NCBI RefSeq assembly: GCF_042926695.1
Contig: NZ_CP170642.1
Coordinates: 1,302,001-1,366,000 of the forward strand
DNA: 64,000 nt
Direction: 5' to 3'
Source of the DNA: Lonepinella koalarum
GTDB lineage: Bacteria; Pseudomonadota; Gammaproteobacteria; Enterobacterales; Pasteurellaceae
The notes under the pieces are model-generated. The model was given only the letters and a program-made list of their open reading frames with translations. It was not told the DNA's origin and did not search any database. Below, piece after piece: positions 36,543 through 45,735 of the stretch (the first letter of the stretch is position 1; every line of letters starts with the position of its first letter). The translations under genes and the position numbers were made by a program.

Positions 36543-38660
36543 TTACCATTGATAATTAAAGGTTGCAACCACTGTACGCTCCGTACCATAAAAACAGGTA
36601 TCCCCGCTGGCACAAGAAGCGACATATTTTTTATCCGTCAAATTATTCAAGTTCACCTGCACCGTTGCCCCTTTGAGCGAACTGCTTAACTTGGCTAAAT
36701 CATAGCCTACGGACATATCATACAGCGTATAATGTGGCACCCTAATGGTATTGGTACGATCTTGAGTGGTTCCCATATAACGCACCCCGGCCCCAATATC
36801 CAAACCGTCAAGCACGCCATTATGCCAAGCGTATTTCGCCCATAAGGATCCCTGATGATGTGGCACGCCCCACGGTTTTTTACCTACGTTGCTCGGATCT
36901 TTATCTTGGGTGACTTTACGCTTGGTATAGGCATAAGACCCGATAACACTGATATTTTCGGTTAAATCCGCCGATAACGCCACTTCCACGCCGTTGGTAC
37001 GGGTTTCACCCGTTTGGGCTTTTTCCCTTGTATTCGGATCGGTGGTGACTAAATTATGTTGTAAAATACGATAGAGTGCGGTGGTAAATAAAATATGTTC
37101 GTTCGGCTGATATTTCAGCCCGATTTCATATTGTTTTGCCGTGGTCGGTTTTAACGCATTATTCTGACTATCCACACCAATTTCAGGCTGGAAAGACGTG
37201 CTATAACTGATATAGGGAGCAATGCCATTGGCGAAATTATAAATCGCCCCTGTCCGCCAAGTAAATTTATGATCTCGTTGTTTGTGCTCACTGGGTTCAC
37301 CGTACACACTATAGCGTTGATCATAACGATTGTGAGAAACATCATAACGACCGCCTAATAAAAAATCCATATTTCCCATAGAAATCTGATCTTGCACATA
37401 GATACCCGTTTGTTTAATCACTTTCACAGAGCTGGTCAGCAAATCAGGCGGATTGATGGTCACACCGTAAACAGGATTCGTCCAATCAATACTCGGCGCT
37501 GGACCGTGATAAACAACAGAATCATAGCGGAATTGTTTATATTCCACCCCTGATAACAAGGTATGATTCAGCGAACCCGTGGTAAATTTCGTTTCTAATT
37601 GATTATCTACACCAAATTCGTGGTAAACATCTCTAAAGGTTCGTGCTACACGCCCATAACGGGTATCCCCTGCATAATACCAGCCCAACAATCCACGATA
37701 ATCATCGTCAGATTTAGTGTAACGCAGATTTTGTCTAAAAGTGATATTTTCATTAAACCGATGCGAAAACTGACTGCCAAGATGATATTGTTCCAATGCC
37801 CATTTATGATAATTCGGATCGCCCACAAAGAAATCATAAGGCAATTTTGACCCATTGACTGACTCAATCGTCCCTTCTCTCATTAAGAAATTACGTTGCC
37901 CCATTTTCGGATTTTTCTGATAAAACAAACTGATAGTCCAATCCGTCTGCTGACTTGGCGACCAAGTTAAGGACGGTGCAATGGTGCCGCCCTGTTGACG
38001 GGTAAAGCGTTCTTTCCAGTCTAAGCGTTTGAGATTGCCTACTACACGTACGGATAATTGATCGTTGATTTTGCGATCCATATCCAAACCCAGCTGATAA
38101 TAATCGTCCGTTCCCACCTTGGCTTGTAGCAAAGTGCGGTCTTTTTTGGTCGGTTTTTTAGTCACAATATCCACTACACCACCCGGATTGGCTTGTCCGT
38201 AAAGCACCGAAGCAGGTCCTTTAATCACATTGATACTTTCCAAAAAGAACGGATCCATTTCATAAGATCCCTGATAGGCTATGCCGTTTAAATAGGTCGG
38301 CACACCGCCACCATCACTTTTATAACCAATTCCCCTCACCATGATTTCCAACATACTGTTTTTACCCCGATAACCGCTCAGTAAGCCCGATGTATAATCC
38401 AAACTTTGTGCAATATCCTGAGCATTACGATCTTGGATTTGTTTCTCAGTGACGACCGTAATCCCCATTGGCGTACGCACCAACGGGGTTGCCACCTTAG
38501 TGCCAACATAGCTCATACTTGGTGAATAAAGCTGACTTTGCGATGTAATTGTTTCATATACATCAATCTGATCTAGGCTGCTATTTTCCGTTGCATAAGC
38601 AACTGAAAAAATGCTGGATAAGGCAAGCGTTAAATAAGAATATTGAAATGATTTTGTCAT
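36543..38660 (-). CDS. TonB-dependent siderophore receptor, FhuA/FoxA-like
   Basis: A 705-residue outer-membrane receptor with a signal peptide (to about residue 23), the plug motifs VRTPMGITVVTEKQIQDRNAQDIAQSLDYTSGL and the FLESINVIKGPASVLYGQANPGGVVDIVTKKP block, and a barrel ending in aromatic W (TFNYQW). The plug sequences resemble the hydroxamate receptors FhuA, FoxA and FhuE more than FepA. A cysteine pair (CASGDTC) lies in a late loop. It would import a ferric siderophore, probably one made by other bacteria. It is divergent from an AraC-family regulator, and a Fur-like box lies in the shared gap, so dual control is likely. A uptake signal lies in frame. Confidence 0.88.
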   Translation of the reverse strand: MTKSFQYSYLTLALSSIFSVAYATENSSLDQIDVYETITSQSQLYSPSMSYVGTKVATPLVRTPMGITVVTEKQIQDRNAQDIAQSLDYTSGLLSGYRGKNSMLEIMVRGIGYKSDGGGVPTYLNGIAYQGSYEMDPFFLESINVIKGPASVLYGQANPGGVVDIVTKKPTKKDRTLLQAKVGTDDYYQLGLDMDRKINDQLSVRVVGNLKRLDWKERFTRQQGGTIAPSLTWSPSQQTDWTISLFYQKNPKMGQRNFLMREGTIESVNGSKLPYDFFVGDPNYHKWALEQYHLGSQFSHRFNENITFRQNLRYTKSDDDYRGLLGWYYAGDTRYGRVARTFRDVYHEFGVDNQLETKFTTGSLNHTLLSGVEYKQFRYDSVVYHGPAPSIDWTNPVYGVTINPPDLLTSSVKVIKQTGIYVQDQISMGNMDFLLGGRYDVSHNRYDQRYSVYGEPSEHKQRDHKFTWRTGAIYNFANGIAPYISYSTSFQPEIGVDSQNNALKPTTAKQYEIGLKYQPNEHILFTTALYRILQHNLVTTDPNTREKAQTGETRTNGVEVALSADLTENISVIGSYAYTKRKVTQDKDPSNVGKKPWGVPHHQGSLWAKYAWHNGVLDGLDIGAGVRYMGTTQDRTNTIRVPHYTLYDMSVGYDLAKLSSSLKGATVQVNLNNLTDKKYVASCASGDTCFYGTERTVVATFNYQW

Positions 38661-38685
38661 AATGGTTCCTTGTTCATCGGTCTAA

Positions 38686-38700
38686 TGAGAATAATTCTTA
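38686..38700. promoter_or_regulatory. Fur-box-like site between the FhuA-like receptor and the AraC regulator
   Basis: TGAGAATAATTCTTA is a near-perfect 7-1-7 palindrome of Fur type, with a further AATTATTATGA beside it. It lies 26 bases before the receptor start and 84 bases before the regulator start, positioned to repress both. Confidence 0.55.
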
Positions 38701-38783
38701 ATTATTATGACAAAAAAGATTTGCCTTTACCTTTGCAAAAAAATATATTTTACCGTTCAGAAAAAAATAAATAAGGAAACAAA

Positions 38784-39704
38784 ATGAATAGCAGACCTAT
38801 TGTTGAAATGAAAGATCCCCTTGATGGGGTAACAGGAACAGTGATTATGTGTACTTTGCGAGAAGGGCTACTATTTAAATATGCTGATATATCAATGAGT
38901 GACGCTCCTGACAACGTTCAAGGCTTGTTTCAACCGGGGATTCGCTTAATTATTACCTTGCAAGGCAAAACCCAATTACAATTCGGTAAGCAAAAATTTG
39001 TTTTTTCCGCCGACAAACAACCCGTGGCGGTGTTTTTTCCTATCTCAAAAGATATACAGGGAGCAAAGTATTTTGAAGCTAACGCCACGCAAAAAGAACT
39101 GGTGATTTTTATTGAGCCGGAATGGTTAAAAATGTCCAACTTCACACAAACACTAGATTATTATTATGTGGAACAGCTGGAAAAAGCCCATTTGCAACCG
39201 CATATTTTGCACATCAATAAAAAGATTTTGACCTTAGTAAACGAGATTATCGAGCAAGCCAGTTCATCGCAGGTTTGCCAATTTTTATACAAAGAAAGTT
39301 GCTGTTTAAATCTGCTATTTGAGCTGTTATCCCAATTACCGCAATTTAATCAAGGGCAAAATACATCATTAAAAGACAAAAGAATCAAACAGTTAACCGA
39401 ACTTCTCTTAACTGGAAAGGCAGATGACTGGAATTTAACCCAAATGGCAGCTTTTCTACACACCAACGTCACCACAATGCAACGTGATTTCAAACAAATT
39501 CACGGCATCAGCATTATGGCTTATCTCAGACAATTAAAACTGGAACGCAGTTACCGTGCCATTTTAAACGGAACAAGTATTATTGAAGCAGCGACGATTG
39601 CAGGTTATAGCAACCCTGACAATTTCACCACCGCTTTCCGCAAATATTTTAATATGGTACCTAGTCAGGTGAGAAAAAAGCATTTAGCTTGTTTAATCAG
39701 ATAA
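38784..39704 (+). CDS. AraC-family transcriptional regulator, PchR-like
   Basis: The 306-residue regulator has a variable N-terminal sensing part (about residues 1-190) and a C-terminal double helix-turn-helix (about 200-300): WNLTQMAAFLHTNVTTMQRDFKQIHGISIMAYLRQLKLERSYRAIL is the first half region and IIEAATIAGYSNPDNFTTAFRKYFNMVPSQVRKK the second, both written here in pieces of the usual AraC signature. Divergent placement next to a siderophore receptor, with a Fur-like box in between, resembles PchR, YbtA and AlcR, which activate receptor genes when the ferric siderophore is present. The ligand is unknown. Confidence 0.87.
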   Translation: MNSRPIVEMKDPLDGVTGTVIMCTLREGLLFKYADISMSDAPDNVQGLFQPGIRLIITLQGKTQLQFGKQKFVFSADKQPVAVFFPISKDIQGAKYFEANATQKELVIFIEPEWLKMSNFTQTLDYYYVEQLEKAHLQPHILHINKKILTLVNEIIEQASSSQVCQFLYKESCCLNLLFELLSQLPQFNQGQNTSLKDKRIKQLTELLLTGKADDWNLTQMAAFLHTNVTTMQRDFKQIHGISIMAYLRQLKLERSYRAILNGTSIIEAATIAGYSNPDNFTTAFRKYFNMVPSQVRKKHLACLIR

Positions 39705-39763
39705 ATTGAATGGATTTTCACCGCACCTTTGGGCGACAACGCAAACAAAATATAAAATTAGAA

Positions 39764-39783
39764 AAGGGGCAAACGCCCCTTAT
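39764..39783. terminator. Terminator between the AraC regulator and fepA-like gene 1
   Basis: AAGGGGC and GCCCCTT enclose the loop AAAC. It lies 60 bases past the AraC stop and 10 bases past the stop of the convergent receptor; CCCCTTTTCTAATTTT on the minus strand gives a fair U-tract. Confidence 0.75.
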
Positions 39784-39792
39784 ATTATCTAA

Positions 39793-42069
39793 TTAAAACC
39801 CAATTTTTACACTAGCAAAATAAGCACGTCCGTGTTCATTATAAGTGTTGGCTCCGCCTAAGCTGACTTGCCCTTCGGTGCGGTATAATTTTTTATTAAA
39901 TAGGTTATTTATCCCAATTCTGGCACTAATTTGTTTAGTGAATTGATAACCTGCGTTAATGCCCCAAATGCCGTAGCTAGCGACATCTTCACCCATATTA
40001 TAAGCCACTGTGCCATTGCCACCACGTCCATCTTCTGTTCTATTGGTTGCCACGGTGCGTTTATGTTGACGACCATAATGGGTAAAGGTGACGTTCACAT
40101 CCAATTTATCTGTGGCTTGGTAAGCCAACGTGGTGTTAATGGTGTGTTTTGGCGTAATGGACAAGGGATTTCCTAAATGATCTTTGGATTTGTGCATGTA
40201 GGTAAAATTATTGCTCCATTGCAAATTCTCCAAAATAGGAATCACTAAATTCCCCTCTATGCCTGCAATAGTCGCTTTATCGACATTATCCCAACGTAGT
40301 AAATAGCTGGTAAAACGTGAACCAACATAGCTATCAATCACATCATCGCCAGCAATAATCTTATTGCGATAAGCGTTGTGGAAGTAGTTAACAGACGCTT
40401 GCCAGCCGTTGTGAGCAAATTCAAGCCCAATTTCTTTATTCACACTGGTTTCAGGTTTTAAATCGGGATTCCCTAATAAATAACATCTGACACCGTTTGG
40501 TAAATGAATTGGACAACCTTGACCACGCGTGTAAAGCAAATAATTGGGGTGAGATTGATAGAGATTTGGCGCTTTGTAAGCTCGGGCAATCCCCCCACGC
40601 ATAGTGAACATTTCATTGAAACTGTGAGCAAAGTTTAAGGATGGACTCCAATTATTGCCACTGTCGCTGTTATGATCAAAACGAATGGCAGGAATAATAG
40701 TGGTTTTTTCTGTCACATAAATATTATTTTCGGCATAAACCGCAAAAGCATTTTGCGTATGTTTACCTGAACGCCCCTGTGATTGGAAATTGGCTAAGGT
40801 TGGGAAATAATCCTGTTGATTTTGATCAAATAATTGCATCCGCATGGAAGAGGGGTCATCTAAGCTGTAATGATTATATTCCACACCAAGGGTGAGAACT
40901 TGCGCTACACCAGCGGTAAAGGGAATATCCGCTTCACTGCTGAAACGGAAGTTTTTGTAATCGCTGTCTTTGAATGCACCGTCATTTGGGTCGTTTAACG
41001 CATTGGTTTCTTCCACATTGGTATAGATACCTTCTGGTCCACCATATAACCCCTCTTGTAAGCGACTATTTTTGGTGCGATCATAACTAATAATGGTTTC
41101 TAAACCACCCCAGTCCCAATCTCCTTTATGTGTTAAGGAAAAGGCAGAACGATAAAGACGAGCAGTTTCTGCATTGCTGTTGCGTAAATCAAGACTACGC
41201 TCAAAGGTCGTGTTACCTTCTCTGACATTACTATTTTGCGAATCGCCATTGTAAATATTGCCTTGACGGCTAAAACTGGCATCTAAAGAAAGGCTTTGGC
41301 GTGGATTAATGGTCCAAGTTAAACGCCCTGCAATATCCCGGTTGCGTACGCCCTCCACGCCGGCAAAACTGGAATTTGGGTTAATATCCACCGCATCTGC
41401 TTCGGTTTTATTGGCACTACCATATAAACGGAAAGCCAACACATCTGTAATAATTGGACCACTTAAATTAAAGCCTACCCGTTGTGTACCTCCTTCTTTG
41501 CTGTCTTCAGGGTGATTCATATAATAATTAATCTCACCATGATATTCATTACTGGCGGGTTTGGTTTTAATATTCACCACCCCACCCATCGCACCCGAAC
41601 CATAACGTGCTGCAGCTGGACCACGAAGTACCGTAATACTTTCAATTTCTTCCACGGGTACCCAGTTAGAATCACCTCGAGTATTCCGCTCACCACGCCA
41701 GCCCATCCGCTCCGCATTACGTGAAGTGACAGGTTTTCCATCAATTAAAATCAAGGTATTTTCCGGTCCCATGCCCCGAATATCAATTTGGCGTTTATTG
41801 CCACGTTGCCCTGTGGCAGAATTTCCTGTCAGATTCACCCCCGGCATAGTACGAACCAACTCAGAAATATCATTAGCAGGTGGACGTTTTTCAATATTCT
41901 TTTGCGAAATATGCGACACCCCAAGGGATTGTTGCAATTGCTGCTCTGCAGTAATGTAAATGGTGTCGAGCTGCTCCACATTTTGCGCGGTTTGTGCCAT
42001 CGCAAAGGTGCTTAATATGGATAAACTAATCAAAGAAAGTGGGTGGTATAAGGTATGTTTTCCTTTCAT
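39793..42069 (-). CDS. fepA: Catecholate siderophore receptor, FepA-like (paralogue 1)
   Basis: A 758-residue outer-membrane TonB-dependent receptor. A signal peptide ends near residue 25, then TonB-box-like DTIYITA, and a plug that matches enteric FepA in long stretches: RTMPGVNLTGNSATGQRGNK, RQIDIRGMGPENTLILIDG, KPVTSRN, the WVPVEEIESITVLRGPAAARYGSGAMGGVVNI block. The barrel ends in KIGF with the terminal Phe. It would import ferric enterobactin or related catecholates or their breakdown products. It is a tandem duplicate of the next gene, with closely similar plug regions and barrels that differ in loop segments. A Fur-like box lies about 105 bases upstream. Confidence 0.9.
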   Translation of the reverse strand: MKGKHTLYHPLSLISLSILSTFAMAQTAQNVEQLDTIYITAEQQLQQSLGVSHISQKNIEKRPPANDISELVRTMPGVNLTGNSATGQRGNKRQIDIRGMGPENTLILIDGKPVTSRNAERMGWRGERNTRGDSNWVPVEEIESITVLRGPAAARYGSGAMGGVVNIKTKPASNEYHGEINYYMNHPEDSKEGGTQRVGFNLSGPIITDVLAFRLYGSANKTEADAVDINPNSSFAGVEGVRNRDIAGRLTWTINPRQSLSLDASFSRQGNIYNGDSQNSNVREGNTTFERSLDLRNSNAETARLYRSAFSLTHKGDWDWGGLETIISYDRTKNSRLQEGLYGGPEGIYTNVEETNALNDPNDGAFKDSDYKNFRFSSEADIPFTAGVAQVLTLGVEYNHYSLDDPSSMRMQLFDQNQQDYFPTLANFQSQGRSGKHTQNAFAVYAENNIYVTEKTTIIPAIRFDHNSDSGNNWSPSLNFAHSFNEMFTMRGGIARAYKAPNLYQSHPNYLLYTRGQGCPIHLPNGVRCYLLGNPDLKPETSVNKEIGLEFAHNGWQASVNYFHNAYRNKIIAGDDVIDSYVGSRFTSYLLRWDNVDKATIAGIEGNLVIPILENLQWSNNFTYMHKSKDHLGNPLSITPKHTINTTLAYQATDKLDVNVTFTHYGRQHKRTVATNRTEDGRGGNGTVAYNMGEDVASYGIWGINAGYQFTKQISARIGINNLFNKKLYRTEGQVSLGGANTYNEHGRAYFASVKIGF

Positions 42070-42171
42070 TTTATGATTCCTGTTATAAATAAAAAGTAGA
42101 ATATCTTACGACTAGATTTGATCTATGATTGCTTTATTGGCTTCAGTATCATATAAAATAAATTCAATAAA

Positions 42172-42190
42172 TACAAATAATTCTCATTAC
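42172..42190 (-). promoter_or_regulatory. Fur-box-like site upstream of fepA-like gene 1
   Basis: On the minus strand AATGAGAATTATT (42188 to 42176) matches 11 of 13 positions of the Fur core AATGATAATCATT. It suggests iron repression of paralogue 1 separately from paralogue 2. Confidence 0.45.
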
Positions 42191-42221
42191 TTAATTAATA
42201 ATTTATTATAGTATTTGGGGC

Positions 42222-42253
42222 AAAAAAAAGGCGGAAATCATATTCCACCTTTA
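42222..42253 (-). terminator. Terminator after fepA-like gene 2
   Basis: On the minus strand AAAGGTGGAA and TTCCGCCTTT form a stem followed by eight Ts in total, 17 bases after the stop of paralogue 2. The tandem receptor genes are thus separate transcription units. Confidence 0.8.
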
Positions 42254-42269
42254 AACAACTTATTTCCGA

Positions 42270-44480
42270 TTAGAATGATAACTTGGCTGTCATATAAATA
42301 GATCGTCCATGTTCATTATAGCTTTGAGCACCATTATTTGTACGATAAAGTTTTTTATTAAGTATATTAGTCATCCCAATACGACCGCTAAAGTGCTTGT
42401 TAAATTGGTAACCAGCATTGATTCCCAAAACACCATAGCTCCCGATTTCATCATAAGTTAACGCTGTCGCTGATAGTGTTTCATTTTTAATAATCGCTAC
42501 GGTGCGTGGTTTTTGGCGACCATAATGGGTAAAGGTGAGATTCATATCCAACTTATCCGTCGCTTGGTATGCTAACGTACTGTTGATAGTGTGTTTTGGA
42601 ATAATCGACAATGGGTTGCCTTGATAATCTTCTGACTTACGCATATAAGAGAAGTTATTACTCCATGTTAAATTATCCGACAAAGGAATCACTAAGTTTC
42701 CTTCAAAGCCTTCAATGGTGGCTTTCGGTGTGTTTTCCCATTGGAACACATGACCTTGTCCACCATCACCATTCGACCATATCGCCTGAGCTCCGGTAAC
42801 AATTTTATTACGATAAGCATTGTGGAAGTAGGTAATAGACGCTTGCCAACCGTTATGTTCAAACTCTAAGCCAATTTCTTTATTGACACTGGTTTCAGGT
42901 TTTAAATTCTCATTACCCAAAATATAGCAAGATGTATTATAAACGGTATAACCATTAGCTGCGCTTGGTAGAGGACAGCCAGCACCTGTACTATATAACA
43001 GATAATTAGGGTTAACTTGATATAGATTTGGTGCTTTATAAGCACGAGCAATACCGCCTTTAATGGTAAACATATCATTCAATTCATGGGAGATATTTAA
43101 TGCCGGACTCCAGTTTGAACCACTGTCGGTGTTATAGTCAAAGCGGAGAGATGGAATAACAATGGTACGTTCTGTGACATAAATATTGTCTTCGGCAAAA
43201 ACCGCAACGTTACTTTGGGATTTTTCACCACTACGATTTGCCCCAATATCAAACCCTGATACAGGTACCAGATACTGTTGCGTCATTGACTGCGGATCGT
43301 CTAATTTAGCATGATTATATTCAGCACCCACGGTTAATACTTGCGATACACCTAAGGTAAAGGGAATATTGGCTTCAGATTGAAGACGGAAATTAGTTAA
43401 CCGGCTATCCGAAAAATCTGAGGTTGAAGTATAAGCCCCTTCACTGTAACCAGTCAATCCCTCGGGTAAACGACTATTCTTTGTACGCTCATAACTAATA
43501 GTATTTTCCGTATTCCCCCAATCCCACTCACCTTTATGGGTTAAAGAGTAGGCTGAACGATATAAACGCGCCGTTTCCATGCCATTCTCCCGAATTAAGC
43601 CGGAGGACAATGCAGCATTACTCAGTTGCGTATCGCCGTTATAAATATTCCCTTGACGACTAAAACTCGAATCCAAGATTAAGGTTTGACGCGGATCCAT
43701 TTTCCATTCTAAACGCCCAGCAATATCACGGTTACGTACCCCTTCAACCCCCGCAACATTACTGCTTGATGCTTCTTCATTGATATTGACTGCATCTGGT
43801 TTGGTTTTATTGGCGCTACCGTATAAACGGAAAGCCAACACATCTTTAATCACGGGACCGCTTAAATCAAAGCCGACACGAGTGGTTGAACCTTCCGCGT
43901 CATCTCTTGGTTGGTTAGTGTAATAAGTAACGGAACCTTTTAATTCATTGCTGACTGGTTTGGTTTTAATATTCACCACCCCCCCCATGGCACCTGAGCC
44001 ATAACGTGCTGCGGCAGGACCACGTAATACTGTGATACTTTCAATTTGCTCAGGAGGTACCCAGTTGCTATCCCCGCGCGTATTACGCTCACCTCGTCGC
44101 CCCATACGCTCCGAATTACGTGAAGTCACAGGTTTACCATCAATTAAAATCAAGGTATTTTCAGGCCCCATGCCACGAATATCAATTTGACGTTTGTTAC
44201 CACGTTGAGAGGTTGAGCTGTTACCCGTTAGGTTTACCCCCGGCATAGTGCGTAATAATTCAGATACGTCATTAGCAACAGGACGTTTTTCTAAATCTTT
44301 TTTAGAAATTTGGGATACCCCAAGAGATTGTTGTAATTGCTGTTCTGCTGTAACGTGAATTGTCTCAAGCTCTTCCACATTTTGTAGGCTTTCCTCTGCC
44401 ATGGCAAAACTGCTTAAAACAGACAAACTCACTAAAGATAATTTGCATGTGAATTTAAATTTAGTTTGCTTCTTTTTCAT
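42270..44480 (-). CDS. Catecholate siderophore receptor, FepA-like (paralogue 2)
   Basis: A 736-residue outer-membrane receptor, tandem paralogue of the gene downstream. It has a signal peptide (to about residue 28, AMAEE), ETIHVTA as TonB box, and the same plug blocks (RTMPGVNLTGNSSTSQRGNK, the RQIDIRGMGPENTLILIDG motif, VLRGPAAARYGSGAMGG). The most visible differences from paralogue 1 are in barrel loops, for example around residues 355-420 and the cysteine loop CPLPSAANGYTVYNTSC near 515-531, consistent with different ligand recognition. The barrel ends in TAKLSF. It has its own terminator and a Fur-like box about 115 bases upstream. Confidence 0.9.
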   Translation of the reverse strand: MKKKQTKFKFTCKLSLVSLSVLSSFAMAEESLQNVEELETIHVTAEQQLQQSLGVSQISKKDLEKRPVANDVSELLRTMPGVNLTGNSSTSQRGNKRQIDIRGMGPENTLILIDGKPVTSRNSERMGRRGERNTRGDSNWVPPEQIESITVLRGPAAARYGSGAMGGVVNIKTKPVSNELKGSVTYYTNQPRDDAEGSTTRVGFDLSGPVIKDVLAFRLYGSANKTKPDAVNINEEASSSNVAGVEGVRNRDIAGRLEWKMDPRQTLILDSSFSRQGNIYNGDTQLSNAALSSGLIRENGMETARLYRSAYSLTHKGEWDWGNTENTISYERTKNSRLPEGLTGYSEGAYTSTSDFSDSRLTNFRLQSEANIPFTLGVSQVLTVGAEYNHAKLDDPQSMTQQYLVPVSGFDIGANRSGEKSQSNVAVFAEDNIYVTERTIVIPSLRFDYNTDSGSNWSPALNISHELNDMFTIKGGIARAYKAPNLYQVNPNYLLYSTGAGCPLPSAANGYTVYNTSCYILGNENLKPETSVNKEIGLEFEHNGWQASITYFHNAYRNKIVTGAQAIWSNGDGGQGHVFQWENTPKATIEGFEGNLVIPLSDNLTWSNNFSYMRKSEDYQGNPLSIIPKHTINSTLAYQATDKLDMNLTFTHYGRQKPRTVAIIKNETLSATALTYDEIGSYGVLGINAGYQFNKHFSGRIGMTNILNKKLYRTNNGAQSYNEHGRSIYMTAKLSF

Positions 44481-44595
44481 TCTTATTCCTTACGTTACAA
44501 ATAAAAAATAAAATTAAGGGGTTTACCCTTAATTTGTCCTACTATAGGATTGGTGTAAAATGATGAAATCATACACAAACAAGAAATTTTTTGCA

Positions 44596-44608
44596 AATAG
44601 TTATCATT
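44596..44608 (-). promoter_or_regulatory. Fur-box-like site between fepA-like gene 2 and gmhA
   Basis: On the minus strand AATGATAACTATT matches 11 of 13 positions of the Fur core. It is 116 bases before the receptor start and 103 before gmhA; the receptor is the likelier target. Confidence 0.4.
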
Positions 44609-44710
44609 AAAATAATGAAAAGTATCCATAAAAATAAATTTATCATAGATCCTCACCGCACTTTTGCTATACAATCCTTTTTATTCAATAACATAAATAA
44701 GGGGAAAACC

Positions 44711-45295
44711 ATGTATTTCGATCAAATTAAAGCTGAACTTGTTGAAGCACAAGATGTATTAAATAAATTTATTGCTGATGAAAATAATATCAAACTCATT
44801 CAACAAGCCGCACTGCTCATTTCGGCTAGCTTCAAACAAGGCGGTAAAGTGTTGTCTTGTGGTAACGGTGGGTCGCACTGTGATGCCATGCACTTTGCGG
44901 AAGAATTAACAGGACGTTATCGTGAAAATCGCCCAGGTTATCCTGCCATTGCGATTTCCGATGTCAGCCATTTGAGCTGTGTGAGTAATGACTTTGGCTA
45001 TGAATATGTGTTCTCTCGTTATGTGGAAGCCGTTGGACAAAAAGGCGATGTGTTATTTGGGTTATCTACATCGGGCAATTCTAAAAATGTGTTAAATGCC
45101 ATTGAAGCCGCTAAAGCCAAAGGTATGAAAGTGATTGCGATGACTGGCAAAGACGGCGGTAAAATGGCAGGTTTAGCCGATGTTGAAATCCGTGTCCCTC
45201 ATTTCCGTTATGCGGATCGTATTCAAGAAATTCATATTAAAGTGATTCATATTTTAATGATGTTAATTGAATTTGAAATGGCAAAAAATTCGTAA
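44711..45295 (+). CDS. gmhA: Phosphoheptose isomerase GmhA
   Basis: A 194-residue cytoplasmic tetrameric enzyme that converts sedoheptulose 7-phosphate to D-glycero-D-manno-heptose 7-phosphate, the first step to the ADP-heptose of the lipooligosaccharide inner core. The SIS fold is shown by VLSCGNGGSHCDAMHFAEELTGRY near residues 48-71 and LFGLSTSGNSKNVLNAIEAAK near residues 113-133, and zinc-binding residues near HIKVIHILMMLIE. Start at the ATG at 44711, after AAGGGGAAAA; the frame is open upstream to 44591 but without family similarity. No other heptose genes are adjacent. Confidence 0.96.
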   Translation: MYFDQIKAELVEAQDVLNKFIADENNIKLIQQAALLISASFKQGGKVLSCGNGGSHCDAMHFAEELTGRYRENRPGYPAIAISDVSHLSCVSNDFGYEYVFSRYVEAVGQKGDVLFGLSTSGNSKNVLNAIEAAKAKGMKVIAMTGKDGGKMAGLADVEIRVPHFRYADRIQEIHIKVIHILMMLIEFEMAKNS

Positions 45296-45735
45296 ATTTT
45301 TGACCGCGGTTTAGGGTGTGGTGTTGTTACAATTACTCTCACACTTCGAAAATTTAGATGAATACCCTTTTTCCCACCTGAAGACCATGTTCGGTTTTCA
45401 ACGGGCGGACACATCGGTTCGCCCCTATGCTCTAAATGGGTCCCCGTCTGAACCGCCTGAGTGTTTTGGTATTTTTAGCTAAATTTTGCATGTCTGAGCG
45501 AAGCGAGTTCAAAATTTAGCGTGAAGAAAATACCAAATAAGCGAAGAAAAGCGGTGAAGTCGGGGCGTGCTTTCTTTTTGCTTACTTTTGCTTTGCACGA
45601 GCAAAGAAAAAGTAAGTCGCCCGTTGGGCGAAACCCAACAAATAAATTTTTATTCAAATTTAACATTTCACATTGCATACTTATGCAAATATAAGTAATA
45701 TATTTTCAATTCACAAGTAAAGAGAACATCCACCA
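45296..45735. other. 440-base gap holding large hairpin element copy 1
   Basis: No gene is supported. The stretch holds an apparent short inverted repeat GGGCGGAC...GTTCGCCC near 45403-45425 and the ~197-bp hairpin element described separately (45440-45636). ORFs that can be drawn through it are by-products of the repeat. The last ~100 bases must carry the artP promoter. Confidence 0.7.
45440..45636 (+). repeat. Large two-hairpin element, copy 1 (plus orientation)
   Basis: Order: a conserved head GTCCCCGTCT..CCGCCTGA; a long hairpin with arms TTTTGGTATTTT (45464-45475) and GCTAAATTTTG (45478-45488), facing CAAAATTTAGC (45510-45520) and AAAATACCAAA (from 45527), around a loop containing TGAGCGAAGCGAGTTC; then TCGGGGCGTG; then a second hairpin CTTACTTTTGCTTTGC-ACGA-GCAAAGAAAAAGTAAG; then GTCGCCCGTTGGGCGAAA. 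Copy 2, inverted, lies at 48609-48806. Head, loop and second hairpin are conserved between copies, while the long arms are not. Confidence 0.85.

Noticed and set aside
45475..45678. Minus-strand ORF of 67 codons within hairpin element copy 1
   Set aside because: The frame is a by-product of the repeat; hairpin arms change freely between copies, which a protein would not tolerate.
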